In this document: positions 15,938 to 23,740 of the stretch, piece after piece | How the letters are laid out: each line of letters opens with the position of its first letter | Position numbering within the stretch: position 1 is the first letter of the stretch | Assembly: GCA_023393825.1 (NCBI GenBank) | Contig: JAEXBW010000051.1 | Location: forward strand, 1 to 24,121 | Direction: 5' to 3' | Source: Elusimicrobiota bacterium | GTDB lineage: Bacteria > Elusimicrobiota > Elusimicrobia > Elusimicrobiales > Elusimicrobiaceae | DNA length: 24,121 bases | Made by a program: the position numbers and the translations under genes | The notes under the pieces: model-generated | Database searches by the model: none | What the model saw: the letters and a program-made list of their open reading frames with translations, nothing else | What the model was told of the DNA's origin: nothing

Positions 15938-17130
15938 TTTAACACCAACCTCTTTACCGCCTTTTTAAGGGATAAAGGCAAGGCGTCTTTAACACGGCAA
16001 ATAATTCTTTTTCCAAATGGCATAAAAGAGTAGTAGCAGCCAAGCAGTTCCGCGCCTCCGTCCCCTTTTAACAAAAGAGCCATGGTTTTATCTCTTAAGG
16101 CTTCGTTTATATAGCCTTCCTTAAAATGGTTTATTTTTTTAAGTACTGGTTCGTGCGGGGCCTTGGTAAAAAATATTCTTCCGCCTTCGTCTAAGGCTTT
16201 CTTTATTTTAAGGCCTTTTTCGCTTATAAATATTACGCTTGATACGCCTTTGTCTGCGGCCTCGCCCTTATAACCGCAGGCATCGCCTATGCGAATATCG
16301 GAAAAGTCAAAAGAAGTTCTGGCATAGCAGGAAAGGCAACTTTCGCAATGCGCCGCGCCTGATAGGAAAAGCCTGTAAAAAGGCGTTTGCCCGTAGGTAA
16401 GCCAAACGCTTTTAAAACCGTCGGAAAGCTTTAAAACATATTCGGGCCAGCCGTATTTTTTATCTCTGAAATCAGCCTGAAGAACAGGGGCTTTTAAATA
16501 TTTTTGCTCGGCCTCTTTTTTTGCAATATCCCACAATTTATAAGAAGGCACGCCGTGGCAAAATAAATCCACTATAATAATACGCTCTTCAAAGTTTGCC
16601 GCTTTCGCCAAAAATCTTAAACCCGCCGCCTGACAGGGGGTGGCAAAAACCATAAAATTATGTTTACTTTTTACTATTTCTTTAAAAGCGTCCACGGTAA
16701 AACTTTGCAAATATTTTGAGCCTTTAAAAGCTTCCAAACCCTCTTTGCTGTCCGCTATAACGGTTTTTGCCTGTCCGTTTGAGGGGTTATAAATAACTCC
16801 AGCTATTTTATAGCCGTTATTAATGCCCCAAAGGGCAAGTTCTGCCGCAATCGCGCCGGAAGCACTTTTAACGCGCGCCTCGTCGTTGTTGGCCCAAGCG
16901 TAAAAAACGGGAAGGGCGTTAAGCTTTTGGGGTTTGGCGGGGTAATTCTTTTTAAATTTAGGGCAAACGGCAAGGCACAACCCGCAGGAAACGCATTTAT
17001 CGCGGTTAATAACAGCCTCGTAAAACCCGTACGGGGAAAGTTTAACGCTAAGCGCGGAGGCAGGGCAGCGCACGGCGCACGCGCCGCAACCGCTGCAAGG
17101 CAAATTATTATCAACACAGTTATTTGACAT
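15934..17130 (-). CDS. FrhB-like iron-sulfur protein of polysaccharide clusters
   Basis: A 398-residue protein. The N-terminus is a 2[4Fe-4S] ferredoxin domain: C12-x2-C15-x2-C18-x3-C22 and C46-x2-C49-x2-C52-x3-C56. It is followed by the FrhB N- and C-terminal domains (coenzyme F420 hydrogenase beta-subunit type), with FATPCQAAGLRFL, DLFCHGVPSYKLW, a CESCLSCYART cysteine group and IRIGDACG. True FrhB reduces F420 with a flavin; homologues in EPS loci have no established reaction, and nothing here implies methanogenesis. Proximity to the pyruvyl transferase suggests a redox step on a sugar or ketal. ATG 17130 has a GAGAG SD. It overlaps the GT4 gene by 4 nt and follows the GT2 gene by 33 nt. 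Confidence 0.85.
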   Translation of the reverse strand: MSNNCVDNNLPCSGCGACAVRCPASALSVKLSPYGFYEAVINRDKCVSCGLCLAVCPKFKKNYPAKPQKLNALPVFYAWANNDEARVKSASGAIAAELALWGINNGYKIAGVIYNPSNGQAKTVIADSKEGLEAFKGSKYLQSFTVDAFKEIVKSKHNFMVFATPCQAAGLRFLAKAANFEERIIIVDLFCHGVPSYKLWDIAKKEAEQKYLKAPVLQADFRDKKYGWPEYVLKLSDGFKSVWLTYGQTPFYRLFLSGAAHCESCLSCYARTSFDFSDIRIGDACGYKGEAADKGVSSVIFISEKGLKIKKALDEGGRIFFTKAPHEPVLKKINHFKEGYINEALRDKTMALLLKGDGGAELLGCYYSFMPFGKRIICRVKDALPLSLKKAVKRLVLK

Positions 17131-17163
17131 TTCTCTCTCTTTGCGTCCTTAATCCAGTAAAAA

Positions 17164-18000
17164 CTAAATATTATTTGCCCTAAGCGCCTTTTTGTAAAAT
17201 AATCCGCGCAGATAATTAGGCATCAAAACCTGCACGGTAAAGCGCAGAATTATGTTAAAAATGTAAAGCGGGAGGGAAATCATTCCCAACGCTAAAAGCT
17301 GGTCCTGCAAGGCCTTATTGCTCTTAAAATATTTATACCCGCCGCGCCTTGCGTAAAGGTTAGCGTCAACCCTTGCCTTAACCAGCGTATCGGGGAGATT
17401 TTGCATCTTTAAACCCGCCGCCGCCATACGTACCCAAAGGTCATAATCTTCAAATAAATGATACGTTCTATACCCGCCCGCCTTTAGCACATCTTCTTTT
17501 TTAAGCATTACCGTCATTTGATTAAACGGACTTCTGGTTTTTATATATTTCTTTATATCAGCGTCGCTAAGGGGTACTTTTCTTTCGGCAAAGGGTTTAA
17601 GGGTTACAGGGTCCGCTTCTTCTATCTGCCCGCCGACAACAGATAAGGCGGAATCATACTCAAAACAATTAAAAAGCTTTTCAAAGCGGGCAGGCAGGTT
17701 AATATCGTCTGCGTCAACAAGGGCCACCAAGGGGTATTTACACATAGGCAAAACCTTGCCCAAAGCCGCGCCGCGCCCTATATTTACGGCTAAAAAAACA
17801 TTTTTAATTTTAGGATTATCCTCAGCCGCCCGTCTTATAAAATCTTCGGTTTCTGCGGGGACGGGGCCGTCAACGGCTATAATAACTTCGGCGGGGGGGA
17901 GGGTTTGATTAAAAACGCTTTCCAAAGCCTCTTTAAAGTAGGAGAGATTATCATTTTTATACAATGAAACCAAAGCGCTAAACTGCTTATTGCCTGCCAT
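17164..18000 (-). CDS. GT2-family glycosyltransferase (GT-A fold)
   Basis: A 278-residue inverting glycosyltransferase. It starts FSALVSLYKNDN, with acceptor-side motifs ESVFNQTLPPAEVIIAVDG. The metal/nucleotide-binding DxD region is LVDADD (95-99), and the catalytic-base ED motif is LFEDYDLW (182-189). The C-terminus has a hydrophobic stretch (about 238-255) that may associate with the membrane. It is the first gene of the minus-strand block B, with a strong SD GGAGAGG 6 nt before ATG 18000, and would add one sugar to the EPS repeat unit. It diverges from the epimerase gene across 109 bp. Confidence 0.9.
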   Translation of the reverse strand: MAGNKQFSALVSLYKNDNLSYFKEALESVFNQTLPPAEVIIAVDGPVPAETEDFIRRAAEDNPKIKNVFLAVNIGRGAALGKVLPMCKYPLVALVDADDINLPARFEKLFNCFEYDSALSVVGGQIEEADPVTLKPFAERKVPLSDADIKKYIKTRSPFNQMTVMLKKEDVLKAGGYRTYHLFEDYDLWVRMAAAGLKMQNLPDTLVKARVDANLYARRGGYKYFKSNKALQDQLLALGMISLPLYIFNIILRFTVQVLMPNYLRGLFYKKALRANNI

Positions 18001-18055
18001 AAAAAACCTCTCCTTTTTTGAAATTAATATATTTTACAATTATAACATTTATGTA

Positions 18056-18084
18056 TTGTAGGGGGAATAATAAAAATATATAAT
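18056..18084 (+). promoter_or_regulatory. Promoter of the epimerase operon
   Basis: TTGTAG (18056-18061), 17-bp spacer, TATAAT (18079-18084). The -10 is perfect and the -35 weak. The predicted start near 18091 leaves a leader of about 19 nt to ATG 18110. The same A/T-rich gap must also hold the promoter of the divergent GT2 operon; a minus-strand TATAAT-like box is present around 18045-18040 but without a -35. Confidence 0.5.
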
Positions 18085-18109
18085 TAAACATCACATTTTG
18101 GCTGGAAAA

Positions 18110-19042
18110 ATGAATAAGAAACAAGCAAAAACCTGGCTTATAACAGGCGGGGCGGGCTTTATAGGCTCGCATCTGGCTAAAGAATTGCTGAAGAGAGGGC
18201 AAAAAGTAGTAATTTTTGATAACTTTTCCTCGTCTGACGGCAGTTTGCTTAAGCCCGTAAAAAAGCAGGTTAAAATAATCAACGGGGATGTCCGCGACTT
18301 TGCAGCAGTTATAAAAGCCGTAAAAGGTGCGGATTATGTGTTGCATCACGCGGCGCTGGTTTCCGTCCCGCAATCAGTCAAAAATCCTCAGCTTACAAAA
18401 GAAATTAATACCGACGGTACTTTTAATGTCCTTTTCGCCGCGCGTATGGCAAAAGTAAAAAGAGTTATTTTTGCCTCTTCCAGCGCGGTTTACGGCAATA
18501 AAGCAAAAACACCAAACAAAGAAAGCGCAAAAACAAACCCCAACTCCCCTTATGCGGAAACAAAACTGCAAGGTGAAGCCCTGTGCAAAATGTTCTATCA
18601 CTTTTACGGGTTGGAATGCGTTATTTTAAGATACTTTAATGTATTTGGCGCGGGGCAAAACCCTGCCTCTCCCTACGCGGCGGTAGTGGCCAAATTTTAC
18701 GATTGCCTTAAGGCGGATTTACCGCTTACAATAAACGGCGACGGCAAACAAACGCGCGATTTTGTTTTTGTTGACGATGTGGTTAAAGCTAATCTGCTTG
18801 CCGCGACAAAAGCAAAAGCGGGGGAAGTTTATAATGTATCGGGCGGCAAAGCATATACTTTGCTGCAACTCGCCGCAATTATGCAAAAAGTAACAGGCAA
18901 AAAAGCAAATATTATTTTTGCTCCGCAAAGAGAGGGCGACATAAAAAAATCAAGCGCCGATATCACCAAAATAAAAAAAGCAGGTTTTAAGCCGTCAATC
19001 ACCCTGCGCCGCGGTTTGGAAATTATCTTTAAACAAGGCTAA
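18110..19042 (+). CDS. NAD-dependent sugar-nucleotide epimerase/dehydratase (extended SDR)
   Basis: A 310-residue cytoplasmic enzyme. It has the Rossmann NAD motif GGAGFIG (13-19), acidic FDNFSS at strand 2 (36-41), HHAALVSVPQSV, the catalytic SSSAVYG (123-129) and Y148-x3-K152 (YAETK). RYFNVFGAGQNP and TRDFVFVDDV are typical of UDP-glucose/UDP-GlcNAc 4-epimerase relatives, so a UDP-sugar 4-epimerase is the best guess, though the substrate is not fixed by sequence. It supplies an activated sugar for the EPS. I chose ATG 18110 over TTG 18098 (four residues earlier) because MNKKQAKTWLITGG is the normal N-terminus. It begins the plus-strand block C; the phosphotransferase follows after 31 nt. 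Confidence 0.9.
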   Translation: MNKKQAKTWLITGGAGFIGSHLAKELLKRGQKVVIFDNFSSSDGSLLKPVKKQVKIINGDVRDFAAVIKAVKGADYVLHHAALVSVPQSVKNPQLTKEINTDGTFNVLFAARMAKVKRVIFASSSAVYGNKAKTPNKESAKTNPNSPYAETKLQGEALCKMFYHFYGLECVILRYFNVFGAGQNPASPYAAVVAKFYDCLKADLPLTINGDGKQTRDFVFVDDVVKANLLAATKAKAGEVYNVSGGKAYTLLQLAAIMQKVTGKKANIIFAPQREGDIKKSSADITKIKKAGFKPSITLRRGLEIIFKQG

Positions 19043-19073
19043 AAGTCTTTTGTGTGCTTAATGTGAGGTATTT

Positions 19074-20405
19074 ATGGTAAGAGCTTTATTTTTACTGTTG
19101 GACTTCTTCGTCTACATCCTTATAATTTTTATAACGATAACGCTTAGAAGAATGGAAGTTAACCCGCAGCTGTTCGTAGCCAATATTTACGCTATGCTGC
19201 CTTTCTTTCCGTTCTTTACGTTTACTCTTTATCTGTTTTCCTTCTACGACGTAAGGGATATAAACAGAATAAAACCTAATTACGGTTCCCTGTTAAATGC
19301 GGTTCTGGTTAATGTTATCACGGGCGCAAGCGTGCTTTACTTTTTGGCCGCGCCTTTGGGCATGGTAACGCCCAAAACGATATTGGTGGCAATACTTACC
19401 CTGTATCCGCTGTATATTTACTTCAGCCGCCGCCTGTACATAAAATTCTCTTTCTACAAAAAGAACATTATAATATTTGGCAGCAGCCCCACTTTAAGCG
19501 CTATAGAAAATCTGCTTTCAAACTCCAAGGTATATAATATAACCGCAGTTTACCCCGCGCCCGCACCTGACGTTAAATATAATACCGACCACTTAGATTT
19601 GGTACTTATCTCAAGCACTTTGTTTAGGGATAATAAAGAAGCGTGGCAGCTTATAGCGGAAAAATTTATACAAAAAGGCATTTTGCTTAAGACGGACTTA
19701 AATGTTTACGAAGAGATTTTTTGCCGCACTCCCAAAGAAGGGCTTGACGACGCAATGTGGCTTATGCGCGGCGTTGGCGGCAGAGAAATAAAAGAAATTT
19801 ATCCCGTAATCAAAAATCTTTTGGATTTGATAATAAGCCTTTGCCTTTTGCCCGCTATCCTGCCCGCGTGCGTGTTAATTTACCTGCTTATAAAAATTAC
19901 CGACGGTTTTGACCCTATCTTTAAGCAAGAGCGCGCGGGATATATGCAAAAGATTATCTATATTTACAAATTCCGCACAATGCGCCCCGGGACGGAGGAA
20001 ATAACAAAACTCGGCGCACTGTTAAGACGGTTCAGACTGGACGAACTGCCGCAGCTTTTCAATATAATAAAGGGGGATATTTCCCTTGTCGGCCCTCGCC
20101 CGATATGGATAAAAGAGTACGAAATTTTAAATAATCTTATCAGCGGACACGCGGTAAGAAGCATAGTAAAGCCCGGGCTTACGGGCTGGGCGCAACTTAA
20201 TTTTAAGGCTCCTCCAAATTATTTTTATCTGCAAGACGCTCTTAAGCAAAACTCCGCCCAAACGCTGGAAGACGCCTTTACACGCTTCTCCTACGACGTT
20301 TGGTATATAAAAAACCGTTCCTTTTCTTTAGATGCGGAAATTTTAATTAAAACCATAAAAAGAATGTTTATAAAGGATAAAGATGTTTCCAAAAAAACTC
20401 TTTAA
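19074..20405 (+). CDS. Polyprenyl-phosphate hexose-1-phosphate transferase (WbaP/WcaJ-like)
   Basis: A 443-residue inner-membrane enzyme that starts EPS synthesis by moving a sugar-1-phosphate onto undecaprenyl phosphate. There are four to five N-terminal hydrophobic segments (5-25, 40-57, 75-95, 100-118), then a Rossmann-like domain (about 130-215, NIIIFGSSPTL). A re-entrant membrane helix (about 248-275) leads to the catalytic domain: QERAGY (285-290), KFRTMRPG (299-306), RLDELPQLFNIIKGD (321-335), LVGPRP (338-343), PGLTGWAQ (367-374) and YDVWYIKNRS (407-416). The stretch between KFRTMRPG and RLDELPQL is short and lacks the common NDPR motif, still compatible with function. SD GAGG precedes ATG 19074. 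It overlaps the next gene by 23 nt. Confidence 0.92.
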   Translation: MVRALFLLLDFFVYILIIFITITLRRMEVNPQLFVANIYAMLPFFPFFTFTLYLFSFYDVRDINRIKPNYGSLLNAVLVNVITGASVLYFLAAPLGMVTPKTILVAILTLYPLYIYFSRRLYIKFSFYKKNIIIFGSSPTLSAIENLLSNSKVYNITAVYPAPAPDVKYNTDHLDLVLISSTLFRDNKEAWQLIAEKFIQKGILLKTDLNVYEEIFCRTPKEGLDDAMWLMRGVGGREIKEIYPVIKNLLDLIISLCLLPAILPACVLIYLLIKITDGFDPIFKQERAGYMQKIIYIYKFRTMRPGTEEITKLGALLRRFRLDELPQLFNIIKGDISLVGPRPIWIKEYEILNNLISGHAVRSIVKPGLTGWAQLNFKAPPNYFYLQDALKQNSAQTLEDAFTRFSYDVWYIKNRSFSLDAEILIKTIKRMFIKDKDVSKKTL

Positions 20406-21423
20406 TTTATGCCTTGTTATTCCCGCGGTATTTTTTATGTCCGCCTCCGTCTGCGCGGAGGGTTTTGTACTTGGCCTTTACGGCGCGCAAAAGCCGCAGG
20501 ATTTAAAAGCAATAAAACAGGCGGGCTTTAACACCTTTCAAACCTACGATAAAAAGGCCGCTCCCATAGCCGCTTTGGCAAAGGAAGCTAAGGCGCAGGG
20601 CCTTAAAATGCTGGCCTATCCCAATAATATAATAAACTCGCAATACGCGAAGGAAGCGCAAACTTGGCCCGTTTACGCGTGGTATCTTATTGACGAGCCG
20701 GACCTTTTCAATACTCCGTTTTCAAAACTGGCGGAAAAGGACACCGCAGCAAAAAATGCCTTTCCCGCGCATAAAACCGCTTTTGTATTAAGCGAGGGCG
20801 CGCCTAAAATAAATTATTACCCCGCCGCGGATATTGTTATGGTGGATTGGTACCCCGTGTCGCATTTGGCTTTGGAATCTTTGGGCGAGCAAACCGCAAA
20901 AGCAAGAGCGGGTATGATAAAAGCGGGGCTTAATAATAAACCGCTTATAGCCGTTGTACAAGCTTTTGACTGGAAGGATTTTAAGCAATACCGCCCCGAC
21001 AATGACCGTATCGGACGCTATCCCACGCCTGAGGAAATTAATTTTATGAGTTTTCATTCCCTCTTAAGCGGCGCGGACGGGCTTTTTTACTTTACCCTTT
21101 CCGAAGCGCGCAAAACGCCGCAAAAGTGGGCCGCATTAACAAAAACCGTGCAACAGCTTAAATATCTTTCTCCCGTTTTTGAGAGGGGAAAACCGCTTAA
21201 TAATCCTTCTTTTATTGCCGCGCCGCTTATGGCAAAGCATTTCTTTTACAACGGCAAACGCTGGCTGATATTTGTAAATCCGACGGCAAAACCCGTCCCC
21301 GCGCCCAAAGAACTTTTAAGCGTTAAGTACAAAACACTCTTTGCCGCGCGCCCCTTGCACTTTACCATCGCGCAAAACGGCGGCAATATATCGCCTTATG
21401 CCGTTTTCATACTGCAATACTAA
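20383..21423 (+). CDS. Secreted TIM-barrel, glycoside-hydrolase-like protein
   Basis: A 346-residue protein with a clear Sec signal peptide (KKLFNL...VFFMSASVCA, probable cleavage after A25). The mature part reads as an (alpha/beta)8 barrel: FVLGLYGAQKPQDLKAIKQAG, GLKMLAYP, then AWYLIDEPD (99-107; D104 and E105 at a strand end as in clan GH-A acid catalysts), DIVMVDWYPVS, PLIAVVQAFDW and SGADGLFYFTL. A small C-terminal beta-domain follows. I cannot name a GH family, and hydrolysis is inferred. It overlaps the phosphotransferase gene by 23 nt, with SD AAGGA inside that gene, so co-translation is likely. It may trim, edit or clear polymer in the periplasm. A terminator follows. Confidence 0.7.
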   Translation: MFPKKLFNLCLVIPAVFFMSASVCAEGFVLGLYGAQKPQDLKAIKQAGFNTFQTYDKKAAPIAALAKEAKAQGLKMLAYPNNIINSQYAKEAQTWPVYAWYLIDEPDLFNTPFSKLAEKDTAAKNAFPAHKTAFVLSEGAPKINYYPAADIVMVDWYPVSHLALESLGEQTAKARAGMIKAGLNNKPLIAVVQAFDWKDFKQYRPDNDRIGRYPTPEEINFMSFHSLLSGADGLFYFTLSEARKTPQKWAALTKTVQQLKYLSPVFERGKPLNNPSFIAAPLMAKHFFYNGKRWLIFVNPTAKPVPAPKELLSVKYKTLFAARPLHFTIAQNGGNISPYAVFILQY

Positions 21424-21463
21424 TTACACTTAAACACTTAGCGCAAACAAATTAAGCCAAATA

Positions 21464-21493
21464 AAAAACCCCCGCCGTAAAGGAGGGGGTTTT
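21464..21493. terminator. Bidirectional intrinsic terminator
   Basis: AAAACCCCC (21465-21473) pairs with GGGGGTTTT (21485-21493), with an inner CC/GG (75-76 with 82-83) and a GTAAA-type loop. The plus-strand tail is TTTTGTTGTTT; the minus-strand tail is TTTTTTAT. It separates the hydrolase-like gene from the beta-barrel gene. Confidence 0.88.
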
Positions 21494-21509
21494 GTTGTTT
21501 ATCTTTAAA

Positions 21510-22649
21510 TTAAAACATTACTTTTAAGTATGCGCCCGCTTTATTGCTGTCGTAGTCAAAATCCTGATTGGAGCTTCTGCTTTTGTATTGATACCAAATC
21601 CCGGCGGAAAGCCATTGCTGGAATTTGTAATCAATCGCGGGGCGAACTTTTACAATATTATCTTTTCTTTCGGAAAAGTCGGAAGTGCCAAGCGGAGCCG
21701 TCGGTTCGGGATAGGCCATATTCTCATATCCTGTTGTTAAAGACGCTTCCAGCTTATCATAAATCTTCTGCATAAAAGTTAATGATACTCCCGTTGTAAC
21801 ATAATGTCTGTTGCTGCTGTATATTGTGTCTTCCATTTTTCTTTCGCCCGAAAGTGTTATGGCGTTTTGGGCGGAAGGCTGCCATGTAAGCAACAAGTTA
21901 TAGCCTACTACGGTCGGTTCATTTTCTCTGCCTGTAATTTCTTTGTCATAAGTTCTGCTGTCAAAACTTACCTTTGCGCTGCCTGTTACTTTTGAGGATA
22001 TTTTTCCGCTTATACCCAAGCCCGCGCTGTTGGTAGAAGAATCTCTGTCGCCCTTTTTATCGTAGGCGGTAACGGTATGCGCATATTCCGCAAAAACATT
22101 GGTTTTGGGGGAAATATTATAATAAAGTCTTACGCCGCCGCTTAAGGAGTTTCTGCTTAAGGTTTCAAACTCGTCATCAAGATACTTATCCAAAACATCT
22201 CCGCCGAAAAACCCTATACCTATAGGCTTATTGGCAGATGTTTTTACAAGTATATCTGCCGCGTTTCTTAATCTTTTTGCTCTGTCGGTAAGTTCGGAGT
22301 TGGCAGGGTCAGATGTATAAAGGAAGGTATCGCTGATATTAAAAACGCTGTTGCCCAAAGAGGCCGAGGCAAGCCCGTCAAAATAGCTGTTCTTACCGGG
22401 GTCTTCTGTATATGCATTATACGCGGCCTTACCGTTAAGAGCCACATCAAGGCCCGTACCGGGGATGTTAGAGGAATAATCAACACCTGCCGTGGTAGCG
22501 CTTATACCCGAAGTTTTTTTATCTTCCTTGGTAAGATAAATATTGTCGTCAAAGCTGACTTCTTGGGAAGCATAAAAGCTTAAAGGTCCCTGCGCAAAAG
22601 CACCAACAGCGCATAAGGCCAAAAGCATAATTACTGATAATTTTTTCAT
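21510..22649 (-). CDS. Outer-membrane beta-barrel, BBP2-like EPS porin candidate
   Basis: A 379-residue protein with a signal peptide (MKKLSVIMLLALCAVGAFA, cleavage after about residue 19). The mature protein has FYASQEVSFDDNIYLT, the 'DDN' start common in putative beta-barrel porin 2 (BBP2) proteins of EPS loci. Alternating hydrophobic strands run throughout (GLDVALNGKAAYNAYT, GGVRLYYNIS, KTNVFAEYAHTVTAYD, NAITLSGERKMEDTIY, ASLTTGYENMAY), ending AGAYLKVMF with the C-terminal Phe expected for BAM insertion. Strand number is not countable with certainty, but about 16-18 is plausible for the length. It is the second gene of an operon, 27 nt after the FecR-like gene, with SD GGAGAAAG. I infer it to be the outer-membrane channel for the EPS. 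Confidence 0.75.
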   Translation of the reverse strand: MKKLSVIMLLALCAVGAFAQGPLSFYASQEVSFDDNIYLTKEDKKTSGISATTAGVDYSSNIPGTGLDVALNGKAAYNAYTEDPGKNSYFDGLASASLGNSVFNISDTFLYTSDPANSELTDRAKRLRNAADILVKTSANKPIGIGFFGGDVLDKYLDDEFETLSRNSLSGGVRLYYNISPKTNVFAEYAHTVTAYDKKGDRDSSTNSAGLGISGKISSKVTGSAKVSFDSRTYDKEITGRENEPTVVGYNLLLTWQPSAQNAITLSGERKMEDTIYSSNRHYVTTGVSLTFMQKIYDKLEASLTTGYENMAYPEPTAPLGTSDFSERKDNIVKVRPAIDYKFQQWLSAGIWYQYKSRSSNQDFDYDSNKAGAYLKVMF

Positions 22650-22676
22650 TCTTTCTTTCTCCGCTTTTTATTATTC

Positions 22677-23249
22677 TTAAGGCGTGGATTTGCTAAGTAC
22701 AGCTTCTTCTTCTATTATATTTTTAGAGGATTGCTGATACTTGTCCGAATCATCACCCTGTTTAGTTTGGTTAAGCAGTTTCTGTTCGTCTTCTAAAGTT
22801 TTATCTTCGTCGGGGGAAGTTGTGCCGCCTTTACCTGGTGTAAAGGAATCGCCTTTATAAACAAGCACGGGTTCGCCTTTTTTATCTGTTACCAATAATG
22901 CGCCCGTCTGCACTTCTATCTGTTTTGTGGCGGGACTGAAGGAAAACGCCACAGAGCCTCTTGCCGATACCGTTAAATCGCCCACTTTTATGCCTGAAAT
23001 ATCTTCACCCCTTATTGTAACGGTTCTCTGTCCTGATACCATTTCTTCTCTAAGGGTTACTTTTGTGTTTTTGGGAATAACAATAGTAGTACCGTTATAT
23101 TCCACCGTAATATCTGTGGAAGAATTTACTCTTATCACGGAGCCGGCAGGATATTTTGTTATTTTTCCGTTTTGTCTTACTGTCATAATTGCGTTTGAAG
23201 TTATGGTAAGCAACAGTAATGCGGACAAAACAAGAATATTCTTTTTCAT
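22677..23249 (-). CDS. Small secreted FecR-like beta-rich protein
   Basis: A 190-residue protein with a signal peptide (MKKNILVLSALLLLTITSNA). The core (about 22-140) is beta-rich, with repeated short strands: GSVIRVNSSTDITVEYN, TTIVIPKNTKVTLRE, KVGDLTVSARGSVAFSFS, KQIEVQTGALLVTD. This pattern recalls the FecR periplasmic domain but lacks its membrane/anti-sigma region. The C-terminal 50 residues are polar and acidic, probably disordered (TTSPDEDKTLEDEQ). I chose ATG 23249 because it begins the signal peptide and has AGAGG 7 nt upstream; the upstream extension to 23321 is implausible. It is first in an operon with the beta-barrel and may assist it or organise surface polymer. Function is unknown. 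Confidence 0.7.
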   Translation of the reverse strand: MKKNILVLSALLLLTITSNAIMTVRQNGKITKYPAGSVIRVNSSTDITVEYNGTTIVIPKNTKVTLREEMVSGQRTVTIRGEDISGIKVGDLTVSARGSVAFSFSPATKQIEVQTGALLVTDKKGEPVLVYKGDSFTPGKGGTTSPDEDKTLEDEQKLLNQTKQGDDSDKYQQSSKNIIEEEAVLSKSTP

Positions 23250-23429
23250 ATATATACCTCTGTTATTACATTTTACTTTAAGCATACGGCAAAAAGCATA
23301 AGATACCTTTTTATTATACAATTTTATTTAGCAGTTCGGCTCAAAAGCGAGGATAGATATTTTACACATTTTTTAAAATAATTTGTATAATATTCTGTCA
23401 GTGAATTTTTTATAAGAGGAACCACGACG
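23250..23429. other. Divergent intergenic region, 180 bp
   Basis: It contains two facing -10 boxes: TATAAT on the minus strand (23318-23313) for the FecR-like/barrel operon, and TATAAT on the plus strand (23386-23391). The minus-strand leader is about 60 nt, with a partial hairpin (GGTATCTTATGC-type pairing with GCATAC). No other gene is seen. Confidence 0.5.
23361..23391 (+). promoter_or_regulatory. Promoter for the plus-strand 23.4-24.1 kb unit
   Basis: TTTACA (23361-23366), a long 19-bp spacer, then a perfect TATAAT (23386-23391). The start is expected near 23398, so the leader to ATG 23741 would be about 340 nt if nothing intervenes. Confidence 0.5.
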
Positions 23430-23624
23430 ATGAAGTCAAGCCAGTTTTCTTTTGTTTCTTTTATAAGCGGACGTTATCTAATAATGTCCGTAGTTTGCTG
23501 CGCCTACATTTCCTTCTTAACTTTTATGAAGAAGATTACAGTATCCTCATTTAAGGTCACCGCAGGCCTAATGTCGATGCGACACCACATGGCAGTCCAT
23601 AAACAAGAAGTACTCATAATATAA
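23430..23624 (+). CDS. Possible 64-residue small protein / upstream ORF
   Basis: ATG 23430 has a good SD (AGAGGA, 9 nt upstream) and lies about 32 nt after a predicted transcription start. The product has one hydrophobic stretch (about 16-33, YLIMSVVCCAYISFLTFM) and a basic His-rich C-terminal part (MRHHMAVHKQ). Against it: no recognisable family, codon choice unlike the neighbours, and a strong internal hairpin at 23468-23490 that would fit a structured RNA leader. It may be a membrane micro-protein, a regulatory leader peptide or spurious. Confidence 0.3.
   Translation: MKSSQFSFVSFISGRYLIMSVVCCAYISFLTFMKKITVSSFKVTAGLMSMRHHMAVHKQEVLII
23468..23490 (+). other. Perfect 10-bp RNA hairpin
   Basis: CGGACGTTAT (23468-23477) pairs with ATAATGTCCG (23481-23490) around a 3-nt CTA loop, with one G-T pair. 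It has no T-tail, so it is not a terminator. It lies inside the possible 64-residue ORF. Confidence 0.5.
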
Positions 23625-23664
23625 GTTCAATAAAAATTAAAAGATTCAGATAAGTCGTTAAATC

Positions 23665-23694
23665 AAGCTGCTTTCGGCAAACCCGAGAGCGCTT
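23665..23694 (+). other. Structured leader hairpin of unknown class
   Basis: AAGC-T-GCTTTCGG (23665-23677) pairs with CCGAGAGCGCTT (23683-23694): 12 bp, one bulged T and one G-T pair, around a CAAAC loop. A second short stem, GGCC (23696-23699) with GGCC (23707-23710), follows. It is 46 nt before ATG 23741. I compared it by eye with common riboswitch consensuses, including GEMM, and it matches none. Confidence 0.45.
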
Positions 23695-23740
23695 TGGCCT
23701 TTTGGGGGCCTCAACCTTAGTTATACTACACAGAATTATT

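Noticed and set aside
15934..17130. Genuine F420-reducing hydrogenase subunit
   Set aside because: No hydrogenase alpha or gamma subunits are nearby, and the gene is embedded among glycosyltransferases.
18098..18109. TTG 18098 as epimerase start
   Set aside because: ATG 18110 gives the normal short leader before the NAD-binding motif.
23250..23321. N-terminal extension of the FecR-like protein
   Set aside because: It would bury the signal peptide 24 residues inside; ATG 23249 has AGAGG upstream and starts the signal peptide.
23665..23712. c-di-GMP-I (GEMM) riboswitch, suggested by GGCAAACC
   Set aside because: The GAAA tetraloop receptor pattern, GGGACGCAAAGCC and GGCCTAA segments are absent in the right order.
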